A model generated the notes under the pieces. That model was given only the letters and a program-made list of their open reading frames with translations, made no database searches and was not told where the DNA came from. Shown here in pieces: positions 1-7,022 of a stretch of DNA of 8,559 nucleotides (within the stretch, counting starts at the first letter, position 1; each line of letters begins with the position of its first letter). A program made the position numbers and the translations under genes. The stretch comes from an uncultured bacterium (GTDB lineage: Bacteria > Verrucomicrobiota > Kiritimatiellia > CAIKKV01), in contig CAIKKV010000598.1 of NCBI GenBank assembly GCA_903828035.1, positions 1 to 8,559 on the forward strand, given 5' to 3'.

Positions 1-944
1 CCATGCACCTTCAGCCAGTTTCCGATGGCGGTGAGGCGTTCGATGAATTCCGGCGGGAGCTGTCCATCCGGCTGCGGGCCGACATTAAGCAGAAGCCTTC
101 CGCCCAACCCCGCGCATTTGATCAGGGTGGTCAGCAGGTCTTCCTCCGACCGCCACCGCTCGCCAGGCGTGTAGCCCCAGAGGCGCGAGACGGCGTTCTG
201 ACAGGATTCCCACAGGTAGTCGGGGTCAGCATAAATGCCCTGTTCGGGGGTGCCGAAATCACCGATAAAGTCCCCTTTATAGCGTGCCTTCCAGTCCTGG
301 CCCTGCCAGTAATACGAGAATTGCGGCCACTCCAGGCGGTCGTTGATCAGGATCTCCGGCTGAAGGGAGCGAATCATGGCCGCCAGGCCCTTGCTGTCCA
401 GTTCCCCCGCCGTGCGGGGCCAGAGGCCGTCAAACCAGATGACGTCAATTTTTCCGTACTGCGTCATCAGTTCGCGAACCTGATCAAAGATATACTTTTT
501 GACCACCTGCCAGCCTTCCGGATCCTTCTCCGGCCCGCGCAGCCAGGCGGGCAGTCGGAAGTCGATCAGCGAATAATACAGTCCGACTTTCAGCCCGGCG
601 GCTCGGAAGGCGTCCACATACTCGCGCACAAAGTCCCGCTTCGGGGCCTGCCGCATGGTGGAATAGTCGGTCGTTTTCGTGTCCCAGAGACAAAACCCAT
701 CATGGTGACGCGTCGTCAGGACGGCGTACTTCATCCCGGCCTGCTTGGCGGCGGAGGCCCAGACGGACGGGTCATAGTGCTCCGGATTCCACTTGCAGGC
801 GACCTGGGCGAACTCGTTCTGGTCGGTCCACTCGCGGTTCAGCACCTGCTCGCCCTGTCCGTAGACGGAATACGGTCCCCAGTGAATAAAAAGCCCGAAG
901 CGGGCCTCGTCGAACCACTGCCAGTGAAGAGGAACCTGTTTCAT
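1..944 (-). CDS. GH29 alpha-L-fucosidase, 3' part beyond the window
   Basis: Predicted retaining exo-alpha-L-fucosidase that releases terminal L-fucose from oligosaccharides. The 314 visible codons cover nearly all of the (beta/alpha)8 barrel. They show the N-terminal family motif FGLFIHWG (residues 17-23 region), HHDGF at 80-84, IWFDG around 169-173 with Asp172 as the expected nucleophile, and LLLNVGPQPDG at 284-294. GH29 enzymes usually run to 400-600 residues, so the C-terminal domain is off the left edge. The ATG at 944 is the only reasonable start: GGAG lies 6 nt upstream, an in-frame TGA lies 28-30 nt upstream, and no ATG, GTG or TTG intervenes. The protein therefore has no signal peptide and should be cytoplasmic, unlike many secreted fucosidases. 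The acid/base Glu, which varies in this family, cannot be assigned by eye. Own promoter and operator-like palindrome lie just upstream. The family call is firm; substrate linkage is unknown. Confidence 0.93.
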   Translation of the reverse strand, partial: MKQVPLHWQWFDEARFGLFIHWGPYSVYGQGEQVLNREWTDQNEFAQVACKWNPEHYDPSVWASAAKQAGMKYAVLTTRHHDGFCLWDTKTTDYSTMRQAPKRDFVREYVDAFRAAGLKVGLYYSLIDFRLPAWLRGPEKDPEGWQVVKKYIFDQVRELMTQYGKIDVIWFDGLWPRTAGELDSKGLAAMIRSLQPEILINDRLEWPQFSYYWQGQDWKARYKGDFIGDFGTPEQGIYADPDYLWESCQNAVSRLWGYTPGERWRSEEDLLTTLIKCAGLGGRLLLNVGPQPDGQLPPEFIERLTAIGNWLKVH

Positions 945-966
945 TTGAATCTCCGTCTTAAAAGCC

Positions 967-979
967 GATAATCATTATC
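967..979. promoter_or_regulatory. Fur-box-like palindrome upstream of the fucosidase
   Basis: GATAAT-C-ATTATC is a perfect 6-1-6 inverted repeat, ending 22 bp before the fucosidase ATG and covering the likely -10 region. It is identical to the last 13 bases of the classical 19-bp Fur consensus and matches 13 of the 14 defined positions of the 7-1-7 Fur motif described in Bacillus. A repressor bound here would block the promoter. It stands out as AT-rich in a GC-rich region. Which regulator binds, if any, is inference; no fur gene is in the window. Confidence 0.45.
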
Positions 980-999
980 AGAAAGCGGAATGCTGTCAA
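971..999 (-). promoter_or_regulatory. Predicted sigma70-type promoter of the fucosidase gene
   Basis: On the minus strand a perfect TTGACA (-35, positions 999-994) is followed after 16-17 nt by a weaker -10, read as TAATGA or AATGAT (977-971). Transcription would begin near 965 and give a leader of about 20 nt, with GGAG placed correctly before the ATG. An independent promoter fits the 262-bp gap separating this gene from the GH116 gene. A second, weaker candidate further upstream is TTGTTG, 18 nt, TATAGG (about 1067-1096). The -10 match is only moderate. Confidence 0.5.
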
Positions 1000-1034
1000 A
1001 CGGAATCACTGACGTTCCATGGGCCTCATCTATT

Positions 1035-1063
1035 TCCGGAGGGGCGAGCGCTGCGAGCCCTTA
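1035..1063. repeat. GC-rich palindromic element, REP-like
   Basis: The core is GGGC, 11 nt, GCCC (1042-1060), with a self-complementary AGCGCT inside the loop. No T-run follows on either strand, so it is not a standard intrinsic terminator. It occupies the gap between the GH116 and fucosidase genes, near a second palindrome. The layout resembles dispersed intergenic repeats, but only one copy is present here and the call rests on form alone. Confidence 0.3.
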
Positions 1064-1116
1064 ACCTATATGGACGAGAATGTGTATACAACAAGGATGG
1101 GTGAAGGAGTTCTTTC

Positions 1117-1135
1117 CGCCGCACGCAGTGCGGCG
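1117..1135. repeat. Perfect 8-bp-arm hairpin, REP-like
   Basis: CGCCGCAC-GCA-GTGCGGCG is an uninterrupted inverted repeat with a 3-nt loop, 71 nt downstream of the GH116 stop codon. Such a compact GC-rich hairpin in a gap is typical of REP-type elements, which can stabilise mRNA ends or mark transposase substrates. It is followed by GGAAAGAA rather than a U-tract on the coding strand, which argues against a classical intrinsic terminator, although it may still protect the GH116 transcript's 3' end. Confidence 0.45.
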
Positions 1136-1206
1136 CTACACAATCCCCAGGAGCAATCTTAGCGCCCGTTCCGCAATCGAATCCCGGCAATCCTGTCTGA
1201 AAGCGC

Positions 1207-3726
1207 CTAAGCCCTGTCTCTATTCCGGCGCTCCGCGATCACTTTCTCCACGCGGTCCCCTGTCCCCAATTCGAGATCGACGGCCAGCGTGCCGGCCTTG
1301 GCAATGTCAAGGGTCTTCAAAAGCAGCTTGCCGCCGAGAACCTCGAACTTCACGGACGCTCCGCCCGCGATTTCCTGAACCGCCAGCGTGCCCCAGGCAA
1401 AGCCCGTGGACCAGAAATGGGTTCCGCGCGCAGCGCCCCATTTCATCCGGCCGGCGGAGGCGTCGTAGCGGAATCCGGTCAGGGCGGGAACGGCGCTCCA
1501 GCTCATCATGGCGCGCGCATAGTGGTGGCCGCACTCGGCTTCATTAAACGGGTTGCGCTTCCGCCCGTCATACCGCTCGCGCACGGCCGCGATGCACGTC
1601 AGCCCCTCCTCCGTCATGCCTTCCAGCAGCATGCCGCAGGCCGCGGTGTATTCAAACCCCGTCATGACCTCGTCGGCATACGGAAAAGGAATGGCGGGCT
1701 TGCCCCCGCGAGGATACGAGGCCATGAGCAGGGCGGACTCGTCGCCCAGCACATAACTGCGCATCGGATTGAAATGATCGTGAAACCCGCGCTTGAAGTT
1801 GTATTTGAAAATGGCGGCGAGGGTCCGGGTGTTGTTCTCGGGCGGAATCAGATAATTCAAACCGGCCAGATGGGCAAACACCTGCCCCACCAGCTGATCC
1901 ACCAGGCAGCCGGGCCCGAGCTGGTACGAAGGCTCAGCCAGATTGGCGCCCCCCATGCCCACGCGCAACCCCGCAGCGATGTCGGCGGCATTCGGAATCG
2001 GCCGGACCTCGTGCTCGAAATAGTCGCCGTTGAACAGATAGCGCATCAGCCAGGGCCGCCCCCGCTCGTACAGGCGGCGGCACGTGTCGCCGAACGCGGC
2101 GTCGCCCATCCGCTCCGCCATCTCGGCGCAGGCCAGCAGCGCGCCCAGATACCAGATCCCCATCTGGGGATTCGGGCCGAAATACTCCACGTCCATGGTA
2201 TTATGCTGGCAGCCTTCCATCACGCCGTCGCGATCGGCATCCCACCCGCCCGGGATCCAGGCAAAGGCCATGGCCCGCTTCGCCGCCGGCCAGAGCCGCG
2301 CCAGCCAGGCGTCGTCGCCCCCCAGCCGCCAATCCAGGAACAGCCGCATCAGGGCGCCCATCTGTCCGTCGGCCGCCGCCTTGTCGAACGCCTGCGCCTG
2401 GGTCGAAAGCGGCAGGCGCGTGCGGAAGCTCATCAGCCCGTTCGCGTCGGTGCTGTGCAAAAACGAAACCTCGCGCATGGAGCGGGAGAGCGTGCCGAAC
2501 AGGTATGGCAGGGCCGTCTCGTAATTCCACACGTGCGTGCACGAGCCGTCGCAGCACCCCTTCGCGTCGCCACAGCCCTCCCACCCGAAGAAATGACCGT
2601 CTTCGGTTCGGAAGCAGGTGGCGCTGCGGAGCGTGGAGAGATTGAACAGCGCCGCCTCCTTGACCGCCTCCGGCAGGGGGCTGTCGCAGAACGCGCGGAC
2701 AAACCGAACCGTGTCCCCCTCCAGTGCGGGCAAGTCGGGAGCCATCTTGACCAGGGCGTCCCACGCATCGGCGAACCGGGTCGTGTAGTAATTGCCGACC
2801 CGCACGGATTCGTGCCAATCCAGCCGGTTCGGGTAATGCCACCCGATTAAAAAGGTGAAGGCCGCCTCGCCACCCGCCGGAATCGTGCGCGTGACCGCCA
2901 GCGACCCCACCGGACAGCCCGGGTTCTCAGGCGGCTCCGTCAACCGCCCGTCCGCTTTGAGGTCGTTCCAGAAATCGAGCCACACATCGCCCCACCCCAG
3001 GCTGGGCCAGCGGGTGCGGACCGAACACTCGCCGGGCTCCGCCAGCGCCGCGAGCGCCAGCGTGCCCCGGTGAACCGCCTCGCGGTCGCCTCCCTCGGTC
3101 TGCCACTGGACCCCCTGCAGGCCCGCCGCTTCCATGGACGATTGACTCGAGGATCCGCTCCCCTTGCCCAGCAGGTTGACCAGCGTGCCGCAAATCGTGG
3201 TCTCAAGCGGGGCGGAGCCGGTATTGCGTATCACCACGCGCAGGACGGCGGCCGGAAAGCCGCTGCGATCCGGCTCGCAGGGAATGAGCGGGTTGAAGGC
3301 TTCCAGCCGGGCGGTGAAGGGCAGATCCGGCTGCTCCAGCGCAACCTGGGCCAGCGGATAGGCCGCGGCAAAGGAGGCGCCGCGGAAACGGGGCAGCCCG
3401 TGAAGCGGGACCGGACACCCCGAGGAGCCTTCGTAGGACTCCGGCGGAATGGGCCCCTCCAGCACGCGGATGACGGGGTCGCCTCCGGGCGGGGCGGCGC
3501 GGACGGCAAAGAAAGGCGCCACGCGGGAGGAGCGAGACCCCCAAATGGGGACGTAACCCTTGGCGGGCTCGTTGCGGATTTCCCAGTCGCGCCACTGGCC
3601 TCGGCCGCCGAATGAAACCGTGCCGGTTCCGATTCCCCCCACGGGCATGGCGATTTTATCGAGAAAGCCTGCTCCATAGGTCCGAAGCACCGGCCACCCG
3701 GGATTCCAGCGCACCGGATCCGTCAT
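1207..3726 (-). CDS. GH116 family glycosidase (GBA2/DUF608-like)
   Basis: Predicted retaining beta-glycosidase of 839 aa; the family includes beta-glucosidases, beta-xylosidases and N-acetylglucosaminidases, so the sugar cannot be named. The N-terminal beta-domain carries MPVGGIGTGTVSFGG (27-41) and WRDWEI (45-50), both hallmarks of the family. The (alpha/alpha)6 catalytic domain starts near residue 340. Glu383 in GWEG is the likely nucleophile and Asp512 in NTMDVEYFGPN the likely acid/base. Their spacing of 129 is close to that of Sulfolobus SSO1353 (E335/D462). NEAECGHHYARAM (728-740) matches the glucose-binding region. An unusual stretch after Glu383 holds Cys385, 391, 392 and 396. The ATG at 3726 is preferred over an upstream in-frame start at 3771: it follows the oxidoreductase stop by one nucleotide and has GGAG 7 nt upstream, whereas 3771 would overlap that gene. 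No signal peptide is present, so it should act in the cytoplasm, translationally coupled to the upstream gene. Confidence 0.9.
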   Translation of the reverse strand: MTDPVRWNPGWPVLRTYGAGFLDKIAMPVGGIGTGTVSFGGRGQWRDWEIRNEPAKGYVPIWGSRSSRVAPFFAVRAAPPGGDPVIRVLEGPIPPESYEGSSGCPVPLHGLPRFRGASFAAAYPLAQVALEQPDLPFTARLEAFNPLIPCEPDRSGFPAAVLRVVIRNTGSAPLETTICGTLVNLLGKGSGSSSQSSMEAAGLQGVQWQTEGGDREAVHRGTLALAALAEPGECSVRTRWPSLGWGDVWLDFWNDLKADGRLTEPPENPGCPVGSLAVTRTIPAGGEAAFTFLIGWHYPNRLDWHESVRVGNYYTTRFADAWDALVKMAPDLPALEGDTVRFVRAFCDSPLPEAVKEAALFNLSTLRSATCFRTEDGHFFGWEGCGDAKGCCDGSCTHVWNYETALPYLFGTLSRSMREVSFLHSTDANGLMSFRTRLPLSTQAQAFDKAAADGQMGALMRLFLDWRLGGDDAWLARLWPAAKRAMAFAWIPGGWDADRDGVMEGCQHNTMDVEYFGPNPQMGIWYLGALLACAEMAERMGDAAFGDTCRRLYERGRPWLMRYLFNGDYFEHEVRPIPNAADIAAGLRVGMGGANLAEPSYQLGPGCLVDQLVGQVFAHLAGLNYLIPPENNTRTLAAIFKYNFKRGFHDHFNPMRSYVLGDESALLMASYPRGGKPAIPFPYADEVMTGFEYTAACGMLLEGMTEEGLTCIAAVRERYDGRKRNPFNEAECGHHYARAMMSWSAVPALTGFRYDASAGRMKWGAARGTHFWSTGFAWGTLAVQEIAGGASVKFEVLGGKLLLKTLDIAKAGTLAVDLELGTGDRVEKVIAERRNRDRA

Positions 3727-3727
3727 T

Positions 3728-4975
3728 TCAACGCTCCGTGAAGCCCAGTTTCTTCCACTCGGTGCGGGCATGCCCCACGGCTGACGCGGACGGCTTGATG
3801 TAGCCGTTCACGCTGGGGGGCGGCTGGCCGGGCCCGGCGTCCTCGGGGAACGGCGACCACTGATCCTTCAGGAACGGCTTGCGCGCCGCCTTCTTGCGGA
3901 AATCGGGAATGGCGAATGCGGCGCCGTCATCCAGGCAGCTGCGCCAGCCCAGGATGCTGACCGCCGCCATGGCGGTCGCGCGGTACACATCCAGATACGG
4001 CGTGCGCCCGCTGCGGATCGCCTCGGCGAAGTAGTGGCAGGTCCAGTAATCTCCCCCGCCATGGCCCGCGCGGTCTGCCTGCTCGGCGTTGCCCGGCCAC
4101 TCGGGCAGATACGTCGCCTCCGCCCGCTCATCCGGCTTGCGCATCCACGGCTCGTGATGGATGCGGACATGCGCCCAGTGGTTGGGCTCGGCCGTGGCGA
4201 TGAGGCCGCGATCGCCATGGATTTCATAGCGCACCCGGTGAATGGAGTTCATCCCCAGCCCCCAGATGCGGAAAACCGAGCCGTTGTCCATCCGGCAAAG
4301 GATGACGTTCCCGCAATCCCCGACCTTGACCGAGTTCGGGGACTGGGTGCGCGGCTCGGGAATCGACAGCGCATTCAGCATGACCGGGCGGGTGTCGGTG
4401 ATCACCATGAGCGGCGCCAGGGCGTGGGTCACGTAATACGTGGGCGGCAGCCAGTTGCGCCAGTGCTTCACCCCGGGCGAAATGCTGAGGCGCCAGTTCT
4501 CTTCGCCGGGATGGTTGTACTCGCCCTCGGCGTAGCGGACGTCGCCGACCTCGCCGGCGCGGTAGAGGCGCGCGAGCTCCATGTTGGCCTTGCTGTAGGG
4601 ATAGTTTTCCGCCAGCATGTAGATGCGCCCGGACCGCTCGACGGCCTCGACGAGCTCGACGCACTGGCCCATCGTGCGGGCGGCGATGCACTCGCTCAGC
4701 ACATGCTTGCCGGCGTCCAGGGCCTTGACCGCGAAGGGCGCGTGATCGTGGCAGTAGTTGGCCAGCACCACGGCGTCGAAGTCATGCTCCAGGAACTTGT
4801 CGTAATCCGTGTATGTGGCGATGCCGAACTGCTTGCCCACCGTGCGGAGCCGCTCTTTCCAGGTATCGCAGATGGCGACCAGCTCCATGCCGGTATGCTT
4901 CGCCACGTTCATGAAGCTCTGCCCGCGCCCGACCCCGATCACACCCACCCGGATTTTCTTGTCGCGCTTTGCCAT
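3728..4975 (-). CDS. Gfo/Idh/MocA oxidoreductase, GH109-like
   Basis: NAD(P)-binding protein of 415 aa. The Rossmann fold begins with VGVIGVGRG (10-18), and the C-terminal alpha/beta domain starts near residue 125. The usual EKP motif with its catalytic lysine is replaced by ECI (95-97). Several segments resemble GH109 enzymes, which use bound NAD+ to cleave N-acetylhexosaminides through oxidation and elimination: SECIAA (94-99) like EVPAA, YMLAENYPY (119-127), PTYYVTHALAPLM (178-190) and GHGGGDY (304-310). GH109-type glycosidase or sugar dehydrogenase activity is therefore possible; the motif comparison is from memory. Many GH109 proteins carry a Tat signal, but this one begins MAKRDKK and should be cytosolic. 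The start is well supported by GGAGG 7 nt upstream. It is the first gene of a pair with GH116, suggesting both act on one glycan. The last 50 residues are a Pro/Lys-rich tail. Confidence 0.88.
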   Translation of the reverse strand: MAKRDKKIRVGVIGVGRGQSFMNVAKHTGMELVAICDTWKERLRTVGKQFGIATYTDYDKFLEHDFDAVVLANYCHDHAPFAVKALDAGKHVLSECIAARTMGQCVELVEAVERSGRIYMLAENYPYSKANMELARLYRAGEVGDVRYAEGEYNHPGEENWRLSISPGVKHWRNWLPPTYYVTHALAPLMVITDTRPVMLNALSIPEPRTQSPNSVKVGDCGNVILCRMDNGSVFRIWGLGMNSIHRVRYEIHGDRGLIATAEPNHWAHVRIHHEPWMRKPDERAEATYLPEWPGNAEQADRAGHGGGDYWTCHYFAEAIRSGRTPYLDVYRATAMAAVSILGWRSCLDDGAAFAIPDFRKKAARKPFLKDQWSPFPEDAGPGQPPPSVNGYIKPSASAVGHARTEWKKLGFTER

Positions 4976-4993
4976 GGCCGATCCTCCACTGAG

Positions 4994-5013
4994 GTTGTTT
5001 CACTTCTAACAAC
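4994..5013. promoter_or_regulatory. Inverted repeat in the leader of the oxidoreductase gene
   Basis: GTTGTT, 8 nt, AACAAC is a perfect 6-8-6 inverted repeat, 18 bp before the ATG and just upstream of the Shine-Dalgarno sequence. A second, overlapping pair GTTTC/GAAAC shares the site. It could be an operator for a sugar-responsive repressor controlling the oxidoreductase-GH116 pair. No clear -35/-10 pair can be placed next to it, and a repeat this short could be coincidental. Confidence 0.25.
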
Positions 5014-5077
5014 GAAACCTTAGCAGGCCGGCAGGCGTGTTTACAGCTTCTTTTTTCCCTGTTTAGGTCGCGCCCGG

Positions 5078-5614
5078 CTACCAGTCCGGCCCCTGCAAAT
5101 GCAGATCGCCCGGCGGGAACGGCGTTTCCGCCAGCTCCCGGACCATGACGATGTTTTTTCCGGGAATGGGAATAGCCTCCCGCCCCTCGAAATCCATGCG
5201 CGCGTCCACGTCGATCCGGCGCCAGCCGAGGGAGGCGTAGAACTTCTCTAATTGCGGGACGCAAAACAAAAGGCCGAAGGGAATACCGCGCCGGCGGGCC
5301 TCGTCCATGACCGCGTGCATCAGCGCATCGCCGACGCCCTGGCCCCTCCATTCCGGCGAGACCGCCATGTTCTGGATGCCGGCCACAAGAGCCGGCCGGG
5401 CGCCGGCCTTAATGCGGCGCACCACGACGGCCATATGCCCCTTGAGGCGCCCGTCGTCCGAACGGTCCACCACGGAATAGGCGGGAGCGGAGCCGTGCCA
5501 GTGGCGGGATTTGGAAAAAATGGAGACATCCGGCGGGAAACACCGGCAGAGCAGATCGCGGATCGCCGCATCCAGTTCCGAGGTCAGTTCGAGCTCTGAA
5601 ATCGTCTCCAGCAT
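5078..5614 (-). CDS. GNAT-family N-acetyltransferase
   Basis: Predicted acetyl-CoA-dependent acyltransferase of 178 aa, cytoplasmic, acceptor unknown. The core GNAT signature is clear: beta-strand 4 at IQNMAVSP (80-87), then the pyrophosphate-binding loop RGQGVG (90-95, R-x-x-G-x-G) opening helix 3, and the late motif LEKFYASLGWRR (122-133). The N-terminal part, with CRCFP (23-27) and the HWHG region (38-41) followed by a His in the central sheet, gives a layout somewhat like NodA-type acyltransferases; I treat that as weak. The gene starts 18 nt after the helicase stop, with GGAGGG in the gap about 10 nt before the ATG, so the two genes are probably one transcript. This does not prove a shared function. 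About 100 bp separate it from the oxidoreductase gene. Confidence 0.88.
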   Translation of the reverse strand: MLETISELELTSELDAAIRDLLCRCFPPDVSIFSKSRHWHGSAPAYSVVDRSDDGRLKGHMAVVVRRIKAGARPALVAGIQNMAVSPEWRGQGVGDALMHAVMDEARRRGIPFGLLFCVPQLEKFYASLGWRRIDVDARMDFEGREAIPIPGKNIVMVRELAETPFPPGDLHLQGPDW

Positions 5615-5632
5615 GCCCGCCCCACCCTCCCC

Positions 5633-6898
5633 CTAACGACCGAAGGAGCGCTTGCCGAAACCGCCGGGCTTGCGCTGGAACCGGTTATACGAGGGCTTCG
5701 CCGGACGCGGCGTTCCATCCAGGCGGGGCTCGACCGCCTTCGCGCGGACGCGCGGAGTTTCGCCCTGGTGGCCGATCCCGTGGTAGTTGAAATCGGGCAG
5801 CGTGCGGCGCACCAGCCGGGTCTGGAGCCGGTTCTCGATGGCGCGCACAAGCCCCTCGTCCTCGCGGGTGACCAGCGTGAAGGCGTCGCCCGTCTTGGCG
5901 GCGCGCCCCGTGCGCCCGATGCGATGGATGTAATCGTCCACCGTGGCCGGCACGTCGAAGTTGATGACATGCGAAATGGAGGAGACGTCGATGCCGCGCG
6001 AGGCGATGTCGGTGGCGACCATGATCTGGTAGGTCCCCTTGCGGAAGCCTTCCATGGCCTCTTTGCGCCGATTCTGAGACAGGTTGCCCTGCAGCGACGT
6101 GGCGGGATGCCCGGCCGCGGCCAGGGTCTTGGAAAGCTTCTCGGCCCGGTGCTTGGTGCGGGTGAAGATCAGGAGCGACTCCCGGTCGATCTGGGTCAGC
6201 AGCTTGAGCAGGAGGTCGGTCTTGAGCGCTTGCGACACGGGATAGAGCGCATGCGACACGGTGGCGGGGGGAAGCGCATGCTCCACCTGGACGGTCAGCG
6301 GGTTGTGCAGGTTTTCGTTGGCCAGGCGGCGGATGTCCGGCGGCATGGTGGCCGAGAACAGCAGCGTCTGGCGCGAGGCCGGCAGCTTGGCCAGGATCCG
6401 GCGGATATCGGGCAGGAAGCCCATGTCGAACATCCGGTCGGCCTCGTCGAGCACGATCGTTTCCACGTTTTCAAGCCGGCAGGAGCCCCGGTTGATATGG
6501 TCCAGCAGGCGGCCCGGGCAGGCCACGACCACTTCAATGCCGGCGCGGAGATTGGAAAACTGGGGGCCCATGCTGGCGCCGCCGTAGAGCGCGACAAAGC
6601 GCAGGCCGGTGCCCTTGCCCAGCTTCGTGAAGACCTCGAGAATCTGCTCGGCCAGCTCGCGGGTCGGCGCCACGACCAGGGCGCGGATGCGCCGGCGCGG
6701 CCCCGTCAGCAGGCGCTGGAGCACGGGCAGCGCGTAGGCCGCCGTTTTGCCGGTTCCGGTCTGGGCCAGGCCCATGACGTCACGGCTCGCCAGGATGGGA
6801 CCGATGGCATCGCGCTGAATGGGAGTCGGAACGGAGTAACCCATCTGGGCCAGGTTGGCCACGATGGCGGGATGAAACGAGAAGAGCGAAAAAGACAT
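5633..6898 (-). CDS. rhlE: DEAD-box ATP-dependent RNA helicase, RhlE type
   Basis: ATP-dependent RNA unwinding enzyme (421 aa) of the kind acting in ribosome assembly, RNA turnover and cold adaptation. All canonical motifs are present in order: Q motif GYSVPTPIQ (20-28) with upstream Phe, motif I AQTGTGKT (45-52), Ia PTREL (78-82), GG (106-107), Ib as CPGR (127-130; usually TPGR), II DEAD (151-154), III SAT (182-184), IV LIFTRTK (243-249), [11 protein letters not shown] (295-304) and [10 protein letters not shown] (325-332). A short basic, Gly/Arg-rich tail follows, likely for RNA binding. There is no DbpA-type or CsdA C-terminal domain, which favours RhlE. The ATG at 6898 gives the typical [10 protein letters not shown] opening with AAGGA upstream. 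An in-frame GTG at 6907 sits too close to that Shine-Dalgarno sequence. The symbol is by subfamily resemblance, not orthology. Confidence 0.95.
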   Translation of the reverse strand: MSFSLFSFHPAIVANLAQMGYSVPTPIQRDAIGPILASRDVMGLAQTGTGKTAAYALPVLQRLLTGPRRRIRALVVAPTRELAEQILEVFTKLGKGTGLRFVALYGGASMGPQFSNLRAGIEVVVACPGRLLDHINRGSCRLENVETIVLDEADRMFDMGFLPDIRRILAKLPASRQTLLFSATMPPDIRRLANENLHNPLTVQVEHALPPATVSHALYPVSQALKTDLLLKLLTQIDRESLLIFTRTKHRAEKLSKTLAAAGHPATSLQGNLSQNRRKEAMEGFRKGTYQIMVATDIASRGIDVSSISHVINFDVPATVDDYIHRIGRTGRAAKTGDAFTLVTREDEGLVRAIENRLQTRLVRRTLPDFNYHGIGHQGETPRVRAKAVEPRLDGTPRPAKPSYNRFQRKPGGFGKRSFGR

Positions 6899-7022
6899 GA
6901 AAAACACTTTCCTTACTGGGTATGACGGCCAAGACCGTCCTGGATGAGTTGTTAAGTTACCGGTTTTTCTTCCGAATTACCAGTCTTTTCCTCGAGGGGG
7001 CGGGGCCGGGCCGGGAAACCGC

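Noticed and set aside
3..971. Long plus-strand open frame of 322 codons
   Set aside because: It is antisense to the GH29 fucosidase, whose minus-strand frame has clear family motifs and a good start. The plus-strand translation has no recognisable domain.
1117..1140. Intrinsic terminator for the GH116 gene
   Set aside because: The hairpin is strong, but no U-tract follows it on the coding strand.
2550..2583. Possible loss of the GH116 nucleophile
   Set aside because: Aligning directly at the WNYE/YNTYD segment seemed to put Cys at the nucleophile, but allowing an insertion places Glu383 of GWEG there with sensible spacing to Asp512, so the active site appears intact.
1417..2850. Plus-strand open frame of 477 codons
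   Set aside because: It lies wholly antisense to the GH116 gene, and its His/Gln/Arg-rich translation is typical of a high-GC shadow frame.
3727..3771. Extended GH116 start 45 nt upstream
   Set aside because: It would overlap the end of the oxidoreductase gene, and the added residues resemble no GH116 N-terminus. The ATG at 3726 has a properly spaced GGAG.
4034..5023. Plus-strand open frame of 329 codons
   Set aside because: It is antisense to the oxidoreductase gene and shows no domain or plausible ribosome binding site.
5033..5065. Plus-strand T-run after a GC-rich stretch as a terminator
   Set aside because: No gene on the plus strand would use it, and no stable stem lies directly before the T-run.
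5768..6925. Plus-strand open frame of 385 codons
   Set aside because: It is antisense to the DEAD-box helicase, whose full motif set fixes the real coding strand.
6924..6939. Small hairpin GACGG/CCGTC in the helicase leader as a riboswitch or thermosensor
   Set aside because: The 5-bp stem is too short and has no supporting structure or conserved leader motif.
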